Shown piece by piece: positions 14,839 to 17,511 of a DNA stretch of 17,511 nt; the stretch's first letter is position 1; the number at the start of each line of letters is the position of its first letter. The position numbers were made by a program, and so were the translations under genes. The notes beneath the pieces were generated by a model. That model was not told the DNA's origin. It made no database searches and worked only from the letters and a program-made list of their open reading frames with translations. This DNA comes from Spirochaetaceae bacterium (lineage in GTDB: Bacteria; Spirochaetota; Spirochaetia; Treponematales; Rectinemataceae): assembly GCA_003452735.1 (NCBI GenBank), contig DMNL01000036.1, positions 1-17,511 of the forward strand. Direction: 5' to 3'.

Positions 14839-16563
14839 TTATAAATCCAGAGACTTCATATCGATTTTTTCTAAAACGCGTGCAGCAAATACCTCGAGAG
14901 GAATTCCGCTCTCTTGATCTCCTGTTCTCAGTCTAAGCGACACTAGGCTGCCTTCTTGCTCGCGCTGACCAACGATAGCCATATATGGAATCCTCTGATT
15001 CTGGGCGTCTCGAATCTTTGCATTCATTCGCTCTTCGGAGAGCATTGCCTTAGCTCTAATGCCCTTCTCCTGCAAAAACTTAGCTACTGTTTTGGCATAT
15101 GCATCGAAACTAGGAGCAACTGGTATTACGGCTACTTGATCTGGCATGAGCCATACAGGGAAGGCCCCAGCATAATGCTCGATAAAAACCCCGAAAAAGC
15201 GCTCGAGAGATCCTAGAAGCGCTCGATGAACCATGTATGGACGCTTTTGTTTGCCATCCTTGTCGATAAAAACCATATCAAAACGCTCTGGCTCATTGAA
15301 ATCGAACTGAATGGTAGTCATCTGCCACTCTCGACCTATTGCATCTTTAACTTTTAAGTCTATCTTTGGCCCATAGAATGCACCACCGCCTTCATCGATT
15401 TCATAGAGCAATCCTTCTTTATCGATTGCTTTCTTGAGCGACACAAGAGCTTGATCCCAGCGCTCTGGTTCTCCGACAGAATCGGCAGGCCGTGTTGCAA
15501 GATATGCTTTTATTTCCTTGAAACCCAAGGTTTTCCACATCGATAAGCTAAATCGCAGCACCTCGAGTATCTCATCCTCGATTTGATCTGGAGTGCAGAT
15601 GATGTGCGCATCATCCTGAGTAAATCCTCGAACCCTCATAAGCCCATGAAGAACCCCCGAGCGCTCATAGCGATAGACAGTTCCAAGCTCAGCCCAGCGA
15701 AGCGGAAGGTCACGGTAAGAGTGGCTGGAAGTTTTGTAAATCATGATATGAAATGGGCAATTCATAGGCTTTATGAAGTACTCATCCTCATCTATTTTCA
15801 TTGGGGCATACATGTTTGCTTTGTAGAAGCCCAGATGACCACTGGTCTCCCAGAGCCAACTCTTGCCTATATGAGGCGTAAAAAGGATCTCATAACCATT
15901 TTTATAATGTTCATCTCGCCACCAATTTTCCAGTTCGACACGGAAACGGCCGCCCTTGGGGTGCCAATATATGAGGCCAGGACCTGCTTCTTCGTGTGTA
16001 GAAAAGAGATCTAGTTCTTTGCCCAATTTGCGATGGTCTCGTCGCTCAGCCTCTTCCAGCATATGGAGGTAATCCTCTAGCTTAGCTTTCGATTCAAAGG
16101 CATAGGCATAGATTCGCGTCAACATTGGCTTCGATTCATCTCCTCGCCAATAAGCGCCGGCAATAGTCTTGAGCTTAAAGGCACTTGGTTTTAGTTCTTT
16201 TGTGGATTCAACATGCGGTCCTCGGCATAGATCCACAAAATCGCCCTGCTTGTATATCGAAATTTTGCCTTCTTCCAAGCCTTCGATCAATTCGAGTTTG
16301 AAAGGTTGATCCCTGAAGAGCTCTTGCGCTTCTTGCTTGCTGATTTCTGTGCGGATAAAATCCTGATCCTTTTCGATAATTCGCCGCATCTCTTTTTCTA
16401 TTGCAGACAAATCATCGTTGGTTATCGGTTGTGGAAATAGAAAATCATAGTAAAATCCATCATCTATTGCAGGGCCTATACCGAATTTAACCCCTGGAAA
16501 AAGATGCTGTACTGCCTCTGCCATTACATGAGCAAGAGAATGCCTAATCTTTTCGATATCCAT
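14839..16563 (-). CDS. thrS: Threonyl-tRNA synthetase, TGS domain absent
   Basis: ThrRS charges tRNA-Thr with threonine and edits mischarged Ser-tRNA-Thr. The 574-residue protein begins directly at the editing domain: H8 and H12 (HSLAH), then C113 and H117 in CRGPH. The class II catalytic core has the zinc ligands C269 (MNCPFH), H320 (QDDAH) and H446 (MVHRALLGSLERFFG), plus motif 2 YRYERSGVLHGLMRVRGF (297-314). The anticodon-binding domain starts at about 470. The N-terminal TGS domain of the 640-residue enterobacterial enzyme is missing, as in Borrelia and Treponema enzymes. The start at 16563 is set by AGGAG (16575-16571) seven bases upstream; a longer reading would run through the leader terminator. 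Expression is predicted to be controlled by the T-box upstream. Confidence 0.97.
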   Translation of the reverse strand: MDIEKIRHSLAHVMAEAVQHLFPGVKFGIGPAIDDGFYYDFLFPQPITNDDLSAIEKEMRRIIEKDQDFIRTEISKQEAQELFRDQPFKLELIEGLEEGKISIYKQGDFVDLCRGPHVESTKELKPSAFKLKTIAGAYWRGDESKPMLTRIYAYAFESKAKLEDYLHMLEEAERRDHRKLGKELDLFSTHEEAGPGLIYWHPKGGRFRVELENWWRDEHYKNGYEILFTPHIGKSWLWETSGHLGFYKANMYAPMKIDEDEYFIKPMNCPFHIMIYKTSSHSYRDLPLRWAELGTVYRYERSGVLHGLMRVRGFTQDDAHIICTPDQIEDEILEVLRFSLSMWKTLGFKEIKAYLATRPADSVGEPERWDQALVSLKKAIDKEGLLYEIDEGGGAFYGPKIDLKVKDAIGREWQMTTIQFDFNEPERFDMVFIDKDGKQKRPYMVHRALLGSLERFFGVFIEHYAGAFPVWLMPDQVAVIPVAPSFDAYAKTVAKFLQEKGIRAKAMLSEERMNAKIRDAQNQRIPYMAIVGQREQEGSLVSLRLRTGDQESGIPLEVFAARVLEKIDMKSLDL

Positions 16564-16593
16564 ATTAGCTCTCCTTTCTATCATTGAGCATAT

Positions 16594-16658
16594 AAAAAAA
16601 CTCCACGAAATACGTCCTTGCATGAAATTCTTCATATAAGGACGAATTCCGTGGAGTT
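16594..16658 (-). terminator. T-box leader terminator
   Basis: AACTCCACG (16658-16650) pairs CGTGGAGTT (16607-16599) and CGTCCTT (16644-16638) pairs AAGGACG (16619-16613). The five bases between can also pair except for one U-U mismatch and one G-U wobble, giving an almost continuous 21-bp helix followed by seven Ts (16600-16594). The loop holds a further ATGAA/TTCAT mini-stem. A competing small hairpin, GGAGT (16668-16664) with ACTCC (16657-16653), would also block the base of the terminator. Confidence 0.88.
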
Positions 16659-16898
16659 GCAACACTCCCCGTAACCCGCGGTACCACCTTATTTCGGCTC
16701 CCCACGACAGAGGCCGCGCTCTTCGCCAATAACGCCTGGCATGCGATCTGAATTACTGCTGAAAAAATCAGGTTCACTCAGACTACTCCGGAGTGGTTTT
16801 CGCTGGGTATCGGCAGGATTCTTCCACCCGTACTTGCTAATACGGAATCCCTCTCTATGCTCGAGGTTCGCCAGCTACTCTTCTCCATCAACGCATTT
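16594..16898 (-). ncRNA. Threonine T-box riboswitch in the thrS leader
   Basis: The minus-strand leader has every main part of a T-box, which senses uncharged tRNA. Stem I base: GGAG (16886-16883) pairs CTCC (16793-16790). The AGTA box (16879-16876) faces GAA, and GCTGG (16875-16871) pairs CCAGC (16806-16802). The specifier loop reads GAAAACCA, with ACC (16797-16795), a threonine codon, followed by A. A distal AGAGAG...GGTGGAAG region is typical of the Stem I head. The T-box GGTGGTACCGCG (16688-16677) offers TGGT for pairing with the tRNA ACCA end. The antiterminator forms when ATAAGG (16692-16687) pairs CCTTAT (16641-16636). Those last bases are otherwise in the terminator stem, so uncharged tRNA-Thr should turn thrS on. 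Confidence 0.93.
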
Positions 16899-16904
16899 TT
16901 TATT

Positions 16905-16933
16905 ATTCTTCATATTTAGATGCTCTATGTCAA
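16905..16933 (-). promoter_or_regulatory. Predicted thrS promoter
   Basis: A perfect TTGACA (16933-16928) lies 17 bases upstream of AAGAAT (16910-16905, 4 of 6). Transcription would start near 16898, just before Stem I of the T-box. An AATAAT at 16907-16902 is a better -10 match but at a 20-base spacing. Confidence 0.6.
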
Positions 16934-16966
16934 GTGTAGACTAGCTGTGAATTTCATGCGGGTGAC

Positions 16967-16995
16967 TTGTTAAAGTCTGTTACTATGAGTATTTT
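16967..16995 (+). promoter_or_regulatory. Possible clpS promoter
   Basis: TTGTTA (16967-16972) and TATTTT (16990-16995) are 17 bases apart, each 4 of 6 to consensus. The predicted start, about 17002, is two bases before the clpS ATG. The match is modest and the flanking sequence is T-rich, so other registers are possible. Confidence 0.35.
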
Positions 16996-17003
16996 TTATA
17001 TGT

Positions 17004-17321
17004 ATGGGAACTAGAGTCGAACAGTCGATAGATACTCAAGAACTGACGAGGGAAGAAATCGAAGCAAGGGAGCCCGAAGAATATCGTGTATATCTCATAA
17101 ACGATGATTTTACTACGATCGAGTTTGTGATATCAATTCTTATGAAGGTGTTCCACAAGAATCTGATGGAAGCTACTAAGTTGACGATGGAGGTCCATAG
17201 AAAAGGACGAGGTCTAGCAGGGGTTTACCCATATGACATCGCCATTACAAAAGTACAACAGGTACATGCAATGGCCAGACAGCGGGGTTTCCCGCTTCGC
17301 TGCGCAATGGAGAAAACATGA
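17004..17321 (+). CDS. clpS: ClpS adaptor of the ClpA protease
   Basis: ClpS is a small cytosolic adaptor that recognises N-degron substrates and hands them to ClpAP. The 105-residue protein has a short variable N-terminal tail and then the core. The N-end binding pocket NDDFTTIEFV (33-42) has N33, D34 and D35, and H65 in MEVHRKG completes the amino-group contacts. The usual TPMEFV is TTIEFV here, so the gatekeeper methionine position is I39. The C-terminal TKVQQVHAMARQRGFPLRCAMEK matches the family. There is no clear ribosome binding site before the ATG. It overlaps clpA by four bases (ATGA), the standard clpS-clpA arrangement, and is divergent from the thrS leader. Confidence 0.96.
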   Translation: MGTRVEQSIDTQELTREEIEAREPEEYRVYLINDDFTTIEFVISILMKVFHKNLMEATKLTMEVHRKGRGLAGVYPYDIAITKVQQVHAMARQRGFPLRCAMEKT

Positions 17322-17511
17322 AAGTAAGTTCTGAGGTGCAGGCGATATTTAATGCCGCATACAATGAAGCAAAACTCCGGAATCATGAATATCTCATGCC
17401 GGAACATATACTCTTTGCAAGCCTCTCGTTTGAAAAGGTACGCGCTATATTTGAAAGCTGTGACGCGGATCTGGAACAGATGAGGCGAAGCATCGAGGCG
17501 TACTTTGAGCA
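17318..17511 (+). CDS. clpA: ClpA ATPase subunit, N-terminal part only
   Basis: Only the first 64 codons are in the window, running off the right edge. They read MKVSSEVQAIFNAAYNEAKL, then RNHEYLMPEHILFASLSFE. This is the first repeat of the Clp N-domain that binds ClpS and substrates in the AAA+ unfoldase ClpA. The ATG overlaps the clpS TGA by four bases, and GGAG at 17309-17312 is five bases upstream. Context with clpS makes ClpA much more likely than ClpB or ClpC. The ATPase domains lie outside the window. Confidence 0.9.
   Translation, partial: MKVSSEVQAIFNAAYNEAKLRNHEYLMPEHILFASLSFEKVRAIFESCDADLEQMRRSIEAYFE

Noticed and set aside
15583..16014. 143-codon open frame antisense to thrS
   Set aside because: It is fully covered by conserved ThrRS coding sequence and has no plausible protein features.
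16564..16665. Upstream extension of thrS by 34 codons
   Set aside because: It runs through the T-box terminator and has no homology to ThrRS. The ATG at 16563 has a good ribosome binding site and the family start.

Overview
This is a compact, housekeeping-rich stretch of a bacterial chromosome with moderate G+C. A spirochaete (Spirochaetota, Treponema/Spirochaeta-like) is my best guess. The reasons are the FabV-type enoyl reductase (the family of the Treponema denticola trans-enoyl reductase), a threonyl-tRNA synthetase that lacks the TGS domain, a TGS/uridine-kinase fusion protein, and a clpS-clpA pair. This assignment is inferred from gene content and is not proven. I see no tRNA, rRNA, CRISPR array, insertion sequence or prophage gene.

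Layout. Positions 1-38 hold the start of groES on the minus strand, divergent from ftsH (302-2338). A type II fatty-acid synthesis cluster follows on the plus strand: fabH, fabF, fabZ and fabV. It ends with rsmE (16S rRNA methyltransferase), whose start overlaps the fabV stop. fabF appears to have its own promoter, and fabZ-fabV-rsmE are translationally linked. Convergent to these, on the minus strand, are a LacI-family regulator gene and pepF (7474-10337). Divergent from lacI is a plus-strand gene for a TGS/ThrRS-like/uridine-kinase fusion (10402-12081). Then three minus-strand genes run thrS, a dihydroorotate-dehydrogenase-like flavoprotein gene and a malic enzyme gene (16563 down to 12135). 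The window ends with plus-strand clpS and the first 64 codons of clpA.

Regulation is the most interesting part. The thrS leader (about 16594-16898) is a complete T-box riboswitch. It has an AGTA/GAA specifier loop with ACC (Thr), the GGTGGTACCGCG T-box, a mutually exclusive antiterminator and a very long terminator hairpin followed by T7. T-boxes are mainly a Firmicutes device, so one here deserves checking. Between lacI and the kinase gene, two sigma70-type promoters lie back to back with overlapping -35 boxes. In both, the predicted transcription start falls on or one base before the ATG, so both mRNAs look leaderless. clpS may be a third case. Smaller signals are palindromes upstream of fabH and groES, a perfect hairpin inside the end of rsmE that may terminate pepF transcripts, a degenerate 15-bp tandem repeat between rsmE and pepF, and a repeat/hairpin-rich leader before the malic enzyme gene.

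Functionally the window combines protein quality control (GroES, FtsH, ClpS/ClpA, PepF), fatty-acid elongation (FabH/F/Z/V, with malic enzyme as a possible NAD(P)H source) and translation (ThrRS, RsmE). I do not see a clearly new multi-gene system. The regulatory architecture is the best candidate for something undescribed.
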